From assembly GCF_003696215.1 (NCBI RefSeq), contig NZ_RFFG01000002.1, forward strand, positions 1 through 64,000: 64,000 bases of DNA, given 5' to 3'. Source of the stretch: Actinomadura harenae. GTDB lineage: Bacteria > Actinomycetota > Actinomycetes > Streptosporangiales > Streptosporangiaceae. A program made the position numbers and the translations under genes. Position 1 is the first letter of the stretch. Each line of letters opens with the position of its first letter. Below, piece by piece: positions 1 through 15,233 of this stretch. Below the pieces are notes generated by a model. The model saw nothing but the letters and a program-made list of their open reading frames with translations, searched no databases and had not been told where the DNA came from.

Positions 1-717
<717 letters not shown>

Positions 718-718
<1 letters not shown>

Positions 719-1095
719 TACCGGGCCCTCCTCGTCTTCTTACCGCCGGCCGCAGCAACCTCGTCCCGCGGGGCGACGACCACGGTGATGTGGCTCGTGC
801 GCTTGTTGATGCGGTAGGCGCGACCCTGGGCGCGGGGACGGAAACGCTTGAGCGTCGGCCCCTCGTCCACAAACGCGTGGCTCACGACCAGCGTCTCGGT
901 GTCGAGCTTGAAGTTGTGCTCGGCGTTGGCGATGGCACTCGCGAGCACCTTGCCCACGGGCTCACTCGCCGCCTGAGGGGCGAACCGCAGCACCTGCTGC
1001 GCCTCCGCGGCAGGCAGGCCGCGGATGAGGTCCACCACGCGCCGAGCCTTCATGGGCGTGACACGGATGAACCGTGCCTGGGCCCTGGCTTCCAT
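718..1095 (-). CDS. rplV: 50S ribosomal protein L22
   Basis: The 125-residue product lines the peptide exit tunnel of the large subunit. It carries typical L22 features: an N-terminal [20 protein letters not shown] segment, the conserved AEHNF motif in mid-protein and a basic beta-hairpin region ending in RTSHITVVV. The length is normal for actinobacteria with a short Lys/Arg-rich tail. It lies between rpsS (33-base gap) and rpsC (1-base overlap) in the S10 operon. Confidence 0.98.
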
Positions 1096-1128
1096 CGCTG
1101 TTCCTCTCTCCTACAGATTCCTGCCCGC

Positions 1129-1410
1129 TCAGCCGCGACGGCTGCGACGGTCTTCCTTGACGTGGCTGCGGAACGTGCGCGTCGGCGCGAACTCGCCGAG
1201 CTTGTGCCCCACCATGGCATCGGTGACGAACACCGGAACGTGCTTGCGGCCGTCGTGCACGGCGATCGTGTGACCGATCATGTCCGGCACGATCATGGAG
1301 CGCCGCGACCACGTCTTGATGACGTTCTTCGTCCCCTTCTCGTTCTGGGCGTCCACCTTCTTGATCAGGTGGTCGTCCACGAAGGGGCCCTTCTTAAGGC
1401 TACGTGGCAT
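1129..1410 (-). CDS. rpsS: 30S ribosomal protein S19
   Basis: A 93-residue small-subunit head protein that contacts S13 and the A-site finger. It starts [15 protein letters not shown] and contains the family motifs [20 protein letters not shown] and [14 protein letters not shown]. Length and motifs are those of canonical S19. It follows rplB by 12 bases and precedes rplV, the universal S10-operon order. Confidence 0.98.
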   Translation of the reverse strand: MPRSLKKGPFVDDHLIKKVDAQNEKGTKNVIKTWSRRSMIVPDMIGHTIAVHDGRKHVPVFVTDAMVGHKLGEFAPTRTFRSHVKEDRRSRRG

Positions 1411-1422
1411 TGCGAGCGACTC

Positions 1423-2256
1423 CTACCGCTTCTTCTTGCTGCGACGACGGACGATAAGACGGTCGCTGGACTTGTTCGCCTTGCGAGTCCGGCCTTCCTT
1501 CTTACCGTTCGGGTTGACCGGGTGGCGGCCACCGGAGGTCTTACCCTCACCACCACCGTGCGGGTGGTCGATCGGGTTCATGGCGACACCGCGGACGGTC
1601 GGGCGCTTGCCCTTCCACCGCATACGGCCGGCCTTACCCCAGTTGATGTTGGACTGCTCGGCGTTGCCGACCTCGCCCACCGTCGCGCGGCAGCGGACGT
1701 CCACCATGCGCATTTCGCCGGACGGCATACGCAGCGTGGCGTACTTGCCCTCCTTGGCGAGCAGCTGGACGCCGGCGCCCGCGGACCGGGCGATCTTCGC
1801 GCCGCCACCGGGCTTGAGCTCGATGGCGTGGATGACCGTACCGGTCGGGATGTTGCGAAGCGGCAGGCAGTTGCCCGGCTTGATGTCGGACCCGGGGCCG
1901 TTCTCGACCCGGTCGCCCTGCTTGAGCCCCTGCGGCGCGAGGATGTAGCGCTTCTCACCGTCGGCGTAGTGCAGCAGCGCGATGCGCGCGGTGCGGTTCG
2001 GGTCGTACTCGATGTGAGCGACCTTCGCCGGGACGCCGTCCTTGTCGTGCCGGCGGAAGTCGATCAGCCGGTACGCGCGCTTGTGGCCGCCGCCCTGGTG
2101 CCGGGTGGTGATGCGGCCGTGGTTGTTACGGCCGCCCTTCTTCGGGAGAGGACGCAGCAGCGACTTCTCCGGCTCGGTGCGCGTGATCTCGACGAAGTCG
2201 GCCACGCTGGAGCCGCGACGACCCGGGGTCGTCGGCTTGTATTTACGGATGCCCAT
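1423..2256 (-). CDS. rplB: 50S ribosomal protein L2
   Basis: A 277-residue large-subunit protein needed for subunit association and peptidyl transferase assembly. It starts [21 protein letters not shown] and ends in a basic tail. The highly conserved segment [17 protein letters not shown], which holds the histidine of the peptidyl-transferase-proximal loop, is present near residues 220-237. Length and order between rplW and rpsS are typical. Confidence 0.98.
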   Translation of the reverse strand: MGIRKYKPTTPGRRGSSVADFVEITRTEPEKSLLRPLPKKGGRNNHGRITTRHQGGGHKRAYRLIDFRRHDKDGVPAKVAHIEYDPNRTARIALLHYADGEKRYILAPQGLKQGDRVENGPGSDIKPGNCLPLRNIPTGTVIHAIELKPGGGAKIARSAGAGVQLLAKEGKYATLRMPSGEMRMVDVRCRATVGEVGNAEQSNINWGKAGRMRWKGKRPTVRGVAMNPIDHPHGGGEGKTSGGRHPVNPNGKKEGRTRKANKSSDRLIVRRRSKKKR

Positions 2257-2302
2257 CTTTTTCGTGCAATCCCTTAGTTCACGCTTCGGGGCTCGGACCT
2301 CG

Positions 2303-2608
2303 TCAGGAGGTCTGTCCGCCGAAGATGTCGATCGGCTGCTCGCCCTCGGCCAGGCTCACGATCGCGCGCTTGGTGCCCTTGCGCTGGCCGTAGCCGAAGC
2401 GGGTCCGCTTGCGCTTACCAGGACGGTTGATCGTGTTGACGCCGGCCACCTTGCGGTCGAAGATCGCCTCGACGGCCTGCTTGATCTGCGTCTTGTTCGC
2501 GTCCGGGCGGACGATGAAGGTGTACTTACCCTCGTCGAGCAGCCCGTAGCTCTTCTCCGAGACGACCGGCGCGAGAATGATGTCGCGGGGGTCAGAGATC
2601 TTGTTCAT
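2303..2608 (-). CDS. rplW: 50S ribosomal protein L23
   Basis: A 101-residue protein at the tunnel exit and docking site for trigger factor and SRP. The N-terminal [19 protein letters not shown] and the central [20 protein letters not shown] are characteristic. It lies 11 bases downstream of rplD and 46 bases upstream of rplB. Confidence 0.98.
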   Translation of the reverse strand: MNKISDPRDIILAPVVSEKSYGLLDEGKYTFIVRPDANKTQIKQAVEAIFDRKVAGVNTINRPGKRKRTRFGYGQRKGTKRAIVSLAEGEQPIDIFGGQTS

Positions 2609-2619
2609 GTCTGCCCTCG

Positions 2620-3219
2620 TTACTTCGCGGCGCGCGCCAGGAACGACTCGTACGCCTTCTGGGTGAAGACCACGTCGTCGTTCACGAGCACGTCGTAGGT
2701 GTTGAGCTGGTCGTCGACGATGACGTGCACGCTCGGCTCGTTGCGCAGCGACTTCCAGGTCAGCTCGTCCTCACGGTCGAGGACCAGGAGCACGCGCTTG
2801 GCCTGGGTCACACCGCGCAGGGCGGCGAGGGCCGTCTTCGTCTTCGGGGCGTCGCCCTCGATGAGGCTGTCGACGACGTGCACCCGGCCGAAGCGGGCGC
2901 GGTCCGACAGCGCGCCGCGGAGCGCGGCGACCTTCATCTTCTTGGGCGTCTTCTGCGAGTAGTCGCGCGGCTGCGGGCCGTGGACGATGCCACCACCGGC
3001 GAACTGCGGCGCACGGGTCGAACCCTGGCGCGCGCGGCCGGTGCCCTTCTGCCGGTACGGCTTCTTGCCACCACCGGAGACGTCGCCCCGGGTCTTGGTG
3101 GAGTGCGTGCCCTGCCGAGCCGCCGCGAGCTGCGCGACGACGACCTGGTGGATCAGCGGAACGCTGGTCTTGCGGTCGAAGATCTCGGCGGGCAGGTCGA
3201 TGTCGAGCTTGGAGGTCAC
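2620..3219 (-). CDS. rplD: 50S ribosomal protein L4
   Basis: A 199-residue protein whose long basic loop reaches into the exit tunnel; in other bacteria it also regulates the S10 operon. The conserved [20 protein letters not shown] stretch and the following [14 protein letters not shown] motif are intact. Translation starts at a GTG that overlaps the rplC stop by four bases (GTGA), implying coupling. Confidence 0.98.
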   Translation of the reverse strand: MTSKLDIDLPAEIFDRKTSVPLIHQVVVAQLAAARQGTHSTKTRGDVSGGGKKPYRQKGTGRARQGSTRAPQFAGGGIVHGPQPRDYSQKTPKKMKVAALRGALSDRARFGRVHVVDSLIEGDAPKTKTALAALRGVTQAKRVLLVLDREDELTWKSLRNEPSVHVIVDDQLNTYDVLVNDDVVFTQKAYESFLARAAK

Positions 3220-3866
3220 TTGCCCGTCCCCTTCACTGCGTCGCGAACCAGGACCACGCCGCCGTTCGGACCGGGAACCGCGCCCTTGATCAGGAGCAGG
3301 CCCTTCTCCGCGTCGATCGCGTGAACCGTCAGGTTCTGGACGGTGGTGCGCGCGTTGCCGTGCCGTCCCGCCATGCGGAGGCCCTTGAACACGCGACCCG
3401 GGGTCGCGCAGCCGCCGATCGAACCCGGCGAGCGGTGCTTGCGCTGGGTACCGTGCGAGGCGCTGAGACCACGGAAGCCGTGGCGCTTCATGACACCCGC
3501 GGTGCCCTTGCCCTTGCTCGTGCCGGTCACGTCGATCTTCTGGCCGGCCTCGAAGACGCTGGCGGTGATCTCCTGGCCGAGTTCGTACTCGGCGGCGTCG
3601 TCAACGCGCAGCTCGACCAGGTACCGGCGCGGCGTGACGCCGGCCTTCTCGAAGTGGCCCGTGCGCGGCTTGTTGACCTTGCGCGGGTCGATCTGGCCGA
3701 AGCCGATCTGAACGGCCGTGTAGCCGTCCGACTCCTGGTTCTTGAGCTGGGTGACCACACACGGCCCGGCCTGGACGACGGTTACCGGAACCATCCGGCC
3801 CTCATCGTCGAAGACCTGGGTCATGCCGAGCTTCTCGCCCAGGACGCCCTTCCTCTGCGTACTCAT
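3216..3866 (-). CDS. rplC: 50S ribosomal protein L3
   Basis: A 216-residue assembly-initiator protein near the peptidyl transferase centre. I set the start at the ATG at 3866, giving [20 protein letters not shown], because homologous L3 proteins begin there; an in-frame upstream start at 3902 would add twelve non-conserved residues and overlap the intergenic space to rpsJ. The central [20 protein letters not shown] loop is the conserved rRNA-contacting segment. The stop overlaps rplD by four bases. Confidence 0.97.
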   Translation of the reverse strand: MSTQRKGVLGEKLGMTQVFDDEGRMVPVTVVQAGPCVVTQLKNQESDGYTAVQIGFGQIDPRKVNKPRTGHFEKAGVTPRRYLVELRVDDAAEYELGQEITASVFEAGQKIDVTGTSKGKGTAGVMKRHGFRGLSASHGTQRKHRSPGSIGGCATPGRVFKGLRMAGRHGNARTTVQNLTVHAIDAEKGLLLIKGAVPGPNGGVVLVRDAVKGTGK

Positions 3867-3879
3867 TTTGGTGCGTCCC

Positions 3880-4188
3880 TCAGAGCTTGATCTCGATGTC
3901 AACGCCGGCCGGAAGGTCGAGTCGCATCAGCGAGTCGACCGTCTTGGGCGTCGGGTCGATGATGTCGATCAACCGCTTGTGCGTGCGCATCTCGAAGTGC
4001 TCGCGGCTGTCCTTGTACTTGTGCGGCGAGCGGATGACGCAGTACACGTTCTTCTCGGTCGGCAGCGGCACCGGGCCCGCGACCTTGGCGCCCGTCCGCG
4101 TCACCGTCTCAACGATCTTCTTCGCGGAGGTGTCGATGACCTCGTGGTCGTAGGCCTTGAGCCGGATGCGGATCTTCTGTCCCGCCAT
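3880..4188 (-). CDS. rpsJ: 30S ribosomal protein S10 / NusE
   Basis: A 102-residue small-subunit protein that doubles as the NusE transcription factor binding NusB and NusG. The sequence [19 protein letters not shown] and the loop [20 protein letters not shown] are canonical. It is the first gene of the S10 operon and lies about 110 bases downstream of tuf, so it may be read from tuf or from its own promoter in the gap; no clear promoter box was seen. Confidence 0.98.
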   Translation of the reverse strand: MAGQKIRIRLKAYDHEVIDTSAKKIVETVTRTGAKVAGPVPLPTEKNVYCVIRSPHKYKDSREHFEMRTHKRLIDIIDPTPKTVDSLMRLDLPAGVDIEIKL

Positions 4189-4243
4189 GGTGGCCTCGGT
4201 GTCCTTTGCTGGTAGTGCCGCTGTTGCTTCTTGGTCGTGGAAC

Positions 4244-4284
4244 GGCGGGCCGACATGGCGTTCCAGGCCAGTGGTCAGCCCGCC
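4244..4284 (-). terminator. Possible weak hairpin between tuf and rpsJ
   Basis: Arms GGCGGGC and GCCCGCC (seven pairs) enclose a partly paired loop just after the tuf stop codon. There is no U-tract on the minus strand, so it may be only a partial terminator or processing hairpin separating the str and S10 operons. Confidence 0.35.
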
Positions 4285-4298
4285 GAACTACGAGAGTG

Positions 4299-5492
4299 TT
4301 ACTTGAGGACCTTCGTGACGCGACCCGCGCCGACGGTCCGGCCACCCTCACGGATGGCGAACTTCAGGCCGTCCTCCATGGCGACGGGCTGGATCAGCTC
4401 GACGCGCATCTCGGTGTTGTCGCCCGGCATGACCATCTCGGTGCCCTCGGGGAGGTACACGACGCCGGTCACGTCCGTGGTACGGAAGTAGAACTGCGGG
4501 CGGTAGTTGTTGAAGAACGGCGTGTGGCGGCCGCCCTCGTCCTTGGACAGGATGTAGACCTGAGCCTCGAACTCGGTGTGCGGGGTGTTGGTGCCCGGCT
4601 TGATGACACACTGGCCGCGCTCGACGTCCTCGCGCTTGATGCCACGGAGCAGGAGGCCGACGTTGTCGCCCGCCTGGCCCTGGTCGAGCAGCTTGCGGAA
4701 CATCTCGACACCGGTGACCGTCGTCTTGGACGAGGTCTCCTTGATGCCGATGATCTCGACTTCCTCGTTCACGTTGACGACACCGCGCTCGATGCGGCCG
4801 GTGACGACGGTGCCACGGCCGGTGATCGAGAAGACGTCCTCGATCGGCATCAGGAACGGCTTCTCGGTGTCACGCACGGGCTCGGGGACGTTCTCGTCCA
4901 CCGCGGTCATGAGCTCGATGATGGACTCGGCCCACTTCTCGTCGCCCTGCAGCGCCTGGAAGGCGGAGACGCGCACCACCGGGACGTCGTCGCCCGGGAA
5001 CTCGTACTCCGACAGGAGCTCGCGGACCTCGAGCTCGACGAGCTCCAGGATCTCCTCGTCGTCCACCATGTCGCACTTGTTCAGCGCGACGACGATGTAG
5101 GGGACGCCGACCTGGCGGGCCAGGAGCACGTGCTCCTTGGTCTGCGGCATCGGGCCGTCGGTGGCGGCGACCACCAGGATGGCGCCGTCCATCTGCGCCG
5201 CACCGGTGATCATGTTCTTGATGTAGTCGGCGTGACCCGGGCAGTCGACGTGCGCGTAGTGCCGCGACTCGGTCTGGTACTCGACGTGCGCGATCGAGAT
5301 CGTGATACCGCGCTCGCGCTCCTCCGGCGCCTTGTCGATGTCCTCGAACGGCGTGAAGGGGTTGATGTCCGGGTACTTGTCGTGGAGCACCTTGGTGATC
5401 GCCGCGGTAAGCGTGGTCTTACCGTGGTCGATGTGCCCAATGGTGCCGATGTTCACGTGCGGCTTCGTCCGCTCGAACTTGGCCTTCGCCAC
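4299..5492 (-). CDS. tuf: Elongation factor Tu
   Basis: A 397-residue GTPase that delivers aminoacyl-tRNA to the ribosome. Translation starts at GTG 5492 ([16 protein letters not shown]) preceded by GGAG; an in-frame upstream ATG would add unrelated residues. Motifs in order: P-loop [27 protein letters not shown] and a G5 motif reading SAFQAL, where the common form is SAL. The C-terminal [13 protein letters not shown] of the kirromycin-binding interface is normal. It follows fusA by 100 bases in the str operon. Confidence 0.98.
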   Translation of the reverse strand: MAKAKFERTKPHVNIGTIGHIDHGKTTLTAAITKVLHDKYPDINPFTPFEDIDKAPEERERGITISIAHVEYQTESRHYAHVDCPGHADYIKNMITGAAQMDGAILVVAATDGPMPQTKEHVLLARQVGVPYIVVALNKCDMVDDEEILELVELEVRELLSEYEFPGDDVPVVRVSAFQALQGDEKWAESIIELMTAVDENVPEPVRDTEKPFLMPIEDVFSITGRGTVVTGRIERGVVNVNEEVEIIGIKETSSKTTVTGVEMFRKLLDQGQAGDNVGLLLRGIKREDVERGQCVIKPGTNTPHTEFEAQVYILSKDEGGRHTPFFNNYRPQFYFRTTDVTGVVYLPEGTEMVMPGDNTEMRVELIQPVAMEDGLKFAIREGGRTVGAGRVTKVLK

Positions 5493-5592
5493 TGGTTGCT
5501 CCTTGTTGCGATCCTCGGCCTGCAGGAGGCCGCTTCGTGTGTTGGCTGGGTGACTGTGCTGGCTCGACGACCGTCGCCGGGCCGGGGGCTGG

Positions 5593-7704
<2,112 letters not shown>

Positions 7705-7747
7705 TTTCGTCCTCGCTGCGTCTCGTCGTAAACCTGGATCCGCCGGA

Positions 7748-8218
7748 TTACCAGCGGTAGTGGGCGAAGGCCTTGTTGGACTCCGCCATCTTGTGCGTGT
7801 CCTCGCGCTTCTTGACGGAGGCGCCAAGGCCGTTGGAGGCGTCGAGCAGCTCGTTCATCAGGCGCTCGGTCATGGTCTTCTCGCGACGCTGCCGGGAGTA
7901 GAGCACCAGCCAGCGCAGCGCGAGGGTCGTGGAGCGGGCGGGCCGGACCTCGACCGGGACCTGGTAGGTCGCGCCACCGACACGGCGGGAGCGGACCTCC
8001 AGGGTCGGCTTGACGTTGTCCAGCGCGCGCTTGAGCGTGACGACCGGGTCGTTGCCGGTCTTCTCGCGCGCACCCTCCAGGGCGTCGTAGACGATGCTCT
8101 GCGCGATGGAGCGCTTGCCGTCCAGCAGAACCTTGTTGATCAGCGCGGTGACCAGCGGCGAGTTGTACACCGGGTCGGCGATGAGCTGGCGCTTGCCAGC
8201 AGGGCCCTTGCGCGGCAT
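7748..8218 (-). CDS. rpsG: 30S ribosomal protein S7
   Basis: A 156-residue head-assembly protein. It starts [20 protein letters not shown] and contains [20 protein letters not shown] and the C-terminal [21 protein letters not shown] block typical of S7. The ATG overlaps the rpsL stop by one base (TAATG), so the two proteins are probably coupled in translation. Confidence 0.98.
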   Translation of the reverse strand: MPRKGPAGKRQLIADPVYNSPLVTALINKVLLDGKRSIAQSIVYDALEGAREKTGNDPVVTLKRALDNVKPTLEVRSRRVGGATYQVPVEVRPARSTTLALRWLVLYSRQRREKTMTERLMNELLDASNGLGASVKKREDTHKMAESNKAFAHYRW

Positions 8219-8592
8219 TAGCTCTTCTCCTTCTTGGCGCCGTAGCGGCTGCGCGCCTGCTTGCGGTTGCGGACGCCCTGGGTGTCCAGCGAACCGCGAA
8301 TGATCTTGTACCGAACGCCCGGGAGGTCCTTCACTCGGCCGCCGCGCACGAGCACGATCGAGTGCTCCTGCAGGTTGTGTCCGACACCGGGGATGTAGGC
8401 CGTGACCTCAATCCCGCTGGTCAGCCGGACACGGGCGACCTTGCGAAGCGCAGAGTTCGGCTTCTTGGGCGTCGTCGTGTAGACGCGCGTGCAGACACCC
8501 CGGCGCTGGGGGCTGCCCTTGAGCGCCGGCGTCTTGTTCTTGGTCACCTTGTCCTGGCGGCCCTTTCGGACCAGCTGCTGGATCGTGGGCAC
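8218..8592 (-). CDS. rpsL: 30S ribosomal protein S12
   Basis: A 124-residue decoding-centre protein and first gene of the str operon. The streptomycin-linked lysines are both wild type: Lys43 in [13 protein letters not shown] and Lys88 in [12 protein letters not shown], so no classical streptomycin-resistance substitution is seen. The conserved Asp after Lys88 is present. It is expressed from a promoter about 300 bases upstream. Confidence 0.98.
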   Translation of the reverse strand: MPTIQQLVRKGRQDKVTKNKTPALKGSPQRRGVCTRVYTTTPKKPNSALRKVARVRLTSGIEVTAYIPGVGHNLQEHSIVLVRGGRVKDLPGVRYKIIRGSLDTQGVRNRKQARSRYGAKKEKS

Positions 8593-8902
8593 CGCGTCTC
8601 CGTCTTCCTCGTACCGAGCCGGTAAGTCTTGTTCTGCCTGAGCCCCGCCTCGCGAGACCCGTCATCACCACCTCGTTTGAGGCTGTGACCTGCCGGTTTC
8701 CCGACCTCTCCGACCCACGCGGTCGGGCGTGTCGCATCCGGCGCACCCAAGGATGACCGTGATCCGACACGAGACCGCCCGGCCCACTGCATGGGCCGAA
8801 ACAAGCCGGGGAGTTTGCTACGGCGCTGGGCCGCCCTGTCAAATCGCAGGGACCTGCCGGCGCGCACGCAGATTGGCCCGCACACAGCGGGCACAAGGAC
8901 AG
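8593..8902 (-). other. Long untranslated leader of the str operon
   Basis: About 300 bases lie between the predicted transcription start near 8896 and the rpsL start codon. No convincing gene is present on either strand. No known regulatory RNA was recognised; a leader this long leaves room for autoregulation of the str operon, but nothing in it shows that directly. Confidence 0.4.
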
Positions 8903-8931
8903 AGGTTACCGACCACTACGCGAAAGGTCAA
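8903..8931 (-). promoter_or_regulatory. Predicted housekeeping-sigma promoter of the str operon
   Basis: On the minus strand, TTGACC (8926-8931) and TAACCT (8903-8908) are separated by exactly 17 bases. This is the best sigma-70/HrdB-type match upstream of rpsL and points the right way. The start would fall near 8896. Confidence 0.65.
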
Positions 8932-9090
8932 AGCGAACGGTCCACTATCGCGAGCGGCCCCTTCGGCGCAAGCTCGCGACGCCCCTGCGGGCCATCTTCC
9001 CGTAGTCACAACGGTCCCGGGCCGACAGGATGTTCCCGTCATGTGACGCAAATCCCGTCGGCGTCTCGCCCTCACCGTCCCGGACCGCGG

Positions 9091-9114
9091 GGCCCGGGTC
9101 AAGGAACCCGGGCC
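9091..9114. terminator. Hairpin terminator between the str operon leader and the 9282 gene
   Basis: Perfect nine-pair stem GGCCCGGGT / ACCCGGGCC with a six-base loop. On the plus strand it is followed by GGACTTTT. On the minus strand it lies about 170 bases past the stop of the 9282-11033 gene, where it can end that transcript before the str promoter. The rest of 9115-9281 holds nothing recognisable. Confidence 0.55.
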
Positions 9115-9281
9115 GGACTTTTGCGTGTCGCTGCCGCGCGGCCCGGCCCCGATTCCCGGTTCCGGCCGGTTCCGCTCGGCGGTTCCGGCCGGAAGGGGCT
9201 CGGCTGGGACGAGTCCGGCAGGCTGAGTTCGGCTGACTGAGTTCGACAGGTCCGAGTTCGGCGGGGCCGGACGGGCCTCGG

Positions 9282-11033
9282 TCAGAGGAGGAAGGCCACG
9301 GCCAGCGCGATGATGACGATCACCGCGACGGCCGCGCCGCCGACGATGAGCCAGAGCTTCTTGTTGCTCTTCTCGCCGCCCTGCTGAGCGGGCGCCTGCT
9401 GGTAGCCGGGGTACGCCTCGCCGCCTTGGGCGCCCTGGGCAGCCTGGCCGTACTGACCCTGGCCACCGAACTGGCCGCCGACCTGCCCCTGGCCGAAGGC
9501 CGCCGTGGCCTGGCCGAACTGGTCCTGCTGGCCGTACTGCCCCTGGTCCTGCTGGCCGTACTGACCCTGGCCCTGGTCCTGCTGGGCGTATGGCTGCTGG
9601 CCGCCCTGCCCGTACTGGCCCTGCTGCCCCTGCGGCGCCTGCTGGCCGTACTGCCCCTGCTGGCCGTACTGATCCGGCTGACCGTACTGCCCCTGCTGGG
9701 CGGGCTGACCGTACTGGCCCTGGTCCTGCTGGCCGTAGGGCTGCTGGCCGTACTGGCCCTGCTGCGCGGGCGCGCCCCACTGCTGCTGCCCGGCGTCCAT
9801 GCGGGTCGCCTCACCCAGGCCCTGGTCCTGCTGGCCGGGCTGCCGTCCCTGCGCGGACGGGTCGAACGCCTGGGTGGGCAGGCCGTCCTCGACCTGCGGA
9901 CGGTCGCCTCCGAACCTGGACGGCCCGGACTGCGCCTGGGCCTCGTGACCCGCGACGGGCGTGCCCAGCCCCTGGTCGGGCGGCGGGACCATCATGGTGC
10001 GCTCGTGGTCGCCGCCCTGCCGGCCGGCAGGCCGTCCCGTCCACGGCTCCGGGGTGTCGGGGGCGGCCGGGGCCTGCCAGGGCTCGGCGGCACGCCGTTC
10101 CGGGCCCGAGGCCACCGGGACGTCCGGCCCGGGCGACCACGCGACGGTCGCCTGGTCGTCCACCTTCGGGGCCGCGCGGCCGGGCTCGGCGGACGCGGGA
10201 GGGGTCACGGCCGGGCCGGGGACGATGAGCGTCCGGTCCTCGCCCTGCACGGGGGCGGGCGGCTCGGCGGACGGGGCCTTCGGCTCCGCCGGCGGCGCGA
10301 ACGGCTCACCGGCGGGCGGGTAGGCGCCCCCCTGCTGCGCGGCGTACGGGTCCGGGGCGCCGAACTGCTGCTGGCCGGGCTGGCCGAACTGCCCGGCGTC
10401 GGGCTGCTGGCCGTAGGGCTGCTGCGGGTAGCCGGGCTCCCCCGCCTGGGGCTGTCCCGCCTGGGGCTGTCCGGGCTGGGGCTGGGGCTGGCCGCCGTAG
10501 CCCTGGGGTGCGGCCGGGGGCCGGCCGTACGGGTCCTGCGGCGCGCCATAGCCCTGCTGCTCGTACGGCTGCTGCTCGTACGGCTGCTGACCGAAGGGCG
10601 GCGGGCCGGGCTGCTGGGCGTAGGGCTGCTGGTCACCCGGCTGCGCGGGCGGAGCGCCGAAGCCGCCCTGCGGGTCCGCGGGCGGGGCGCCGAAGCCGCC
10701 GGGCGTGCCCTGCGGGTCGTGCGGAGGGGTGGGAGTCTGCCGGCCGACGACCGGCATCGACTCGATCATCGTGGGCGGAGCGGCCGGAGGCGCGGGCCGC
10801 GAGGGCGGAGCGGGCTGGGCGGGCTGGGCCGGTGCGGGCGGCTGCCCGCCACCGGTGCCGCCGAGCTGCGGCGCTCCGAAGACGACCGTGCGGTCGCCCA
10901 TCGGACGCGCGGGCGGTGCGGCATCCTGGCCGTCCTCACTGGAACCGGCCGCCCGGCTCTCCGCGCCCCCGGACTTCTCGTCGTCCCGGGGCGACGGCCA
11001 CTGCGGTCCCTGCGCGCCGTCGTTGTCGGTCAT
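9282..11033 (-). CDS. Pro/Gln/Gly-rich tail-anchored membrane protein with repeated Thr motifs
   Basis: The 583-residue product is almost wholly low-complexity: an N-terminal Pro/Ala/Gly-rich half, then a Gln/Gly/Tyr-rich part made of many GQYGQQ-like repeats, then one hydrophobic helix at the extreme C-terminus ([20 protein letters not shown]). No signal peptide is visible, so the bulk should be cytoplasmic. Short motifs recur in the first 350 residues: DRTVVF, DRTLIV, QATVAW, ERTMMV and PTMIE. They resemble acidic-x-Thr-hydrophobic sites that Ser/Thr kinases phosphorylate and FHA domains read; that role is inference. I chose ATG 11033 because AAGGAG lies seven bases upstream; 11063 is an in-frame alternative. 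It stands alone between rpoC and rpsL. Function unknown. Confidence 0.8.
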   Translation of the reverse strand: MTDNDGAQGPQWPSPRDDEKSGGAESRAAGSSEDGQDAAPPARPMGDRTVVFGAPQLGGTGGGQPPAPAQPAQPAPPSRPAPPAAPPTMIESMPVVGRQTPTPPHDPQGTPGGFGAPPADPQGGFGAPPAQPGDQQPYAQQPGPPPFGQQPYEQQPYEQQGYGAPQDPYGRPPAAPQGYGGQPQPQPGQPQAGQPQAGEPGYPQQPYGQQPDAGQFGQPGQQQFGAPDPYAAQQGGAYPPAGEPFAPPAEPKAPSAEPPAPVQGEDRTLIVPGPAVTPPASAEPGRAAPKVDDQATVAWSPGPDVPVASGPERRAAEPWQAPAAPDTPEPWTGRPAGRQGGDHERTMMVPPPDQGLGTPVAGHEAQAQSGPSRFGGDRPQVEDGLPTQAFDPSAQGRQPGQQDQGLGEATRMDAGQQQWGAPAQQGQYGQQPYGQQDQGQYGQPAQQGQYGQPDQYGQQGQYGQQAPQGQQGQYGQGGQQPYAQQDQGQGQYGQQDQGQYGQQDQFGQATAAFGQGQVGGQFGGQGQYGQAAQGAQGGEAYPGYQQAPAQQGGEKSNKKLWLIVGGAAVAVIVIIALAVAFLL

Positions 11034-11286
11034 CGTCAGGCTCCTTCGGGCGGATATTCCCACGTGAGGGGGGTCCCCACGATGTGACGCATCGGCTCAA
11101 GCCTGCCCCGATCTCCGGGGGAATCGCAAATCATCACCCGGTTCGACGCCCCTGTCCACCCGCCCGTTCCCGGCCGTGACGTCCCGTCCGGCCCCAAACC
11201 GGCGCCGATGACGCGGCCGTTCCGGAACGTCCGGGTGGAGGTGAGAGCGCTGGGCGGGACGGTGCGTCCGTGACGAACGGAACGCG

Positions 11287-11316
11287 AAAAGGGCCCCCGC
11301 CGAAGCGGGGGCCCTT
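11287..11316 (-). terminator. Intrinsic terminator of rpoBC
   Basis: Ten-pair stem GGGCCCCCGC / GCGGGGGCCC with a CGAA tetraloop, followed on the minus strand by TTTTCGCG. It lies 18 bases past the rpoC stop. The remaining bases between it and 11033 hold only the upstream region of the preceding gene. Confidence 0.9.
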
Positions 11317-11333
11317 CACCGACTGGCTAACGG

Positions 11334-15212
<3,879 letters not shown>

Positions 15213-15233
15213 CTTGATTCCCCTTGAGTTTGA

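Noticed and set aside
790..2277. Long plus-strand frames opposite ribosomal genes, also opposite rpoC, rpoB, fusA and the mce genes
   Set aside because: High GC at third codon positions leaves long open antisense frames; none has a ribosome binding site, and their composition mirrors the true gene.
8218..8592. Streptomycin-resistance mutation in rpsL
   Set aside because: Lys43 and Lys88 are both wild type.
9091..9114. Hairpin as a terminator for a plus-strand gene
   Set aside because: No plus-strand gene lies upstream, so the T-run on that strand is probably incidental; kept only as a strandless terminator.
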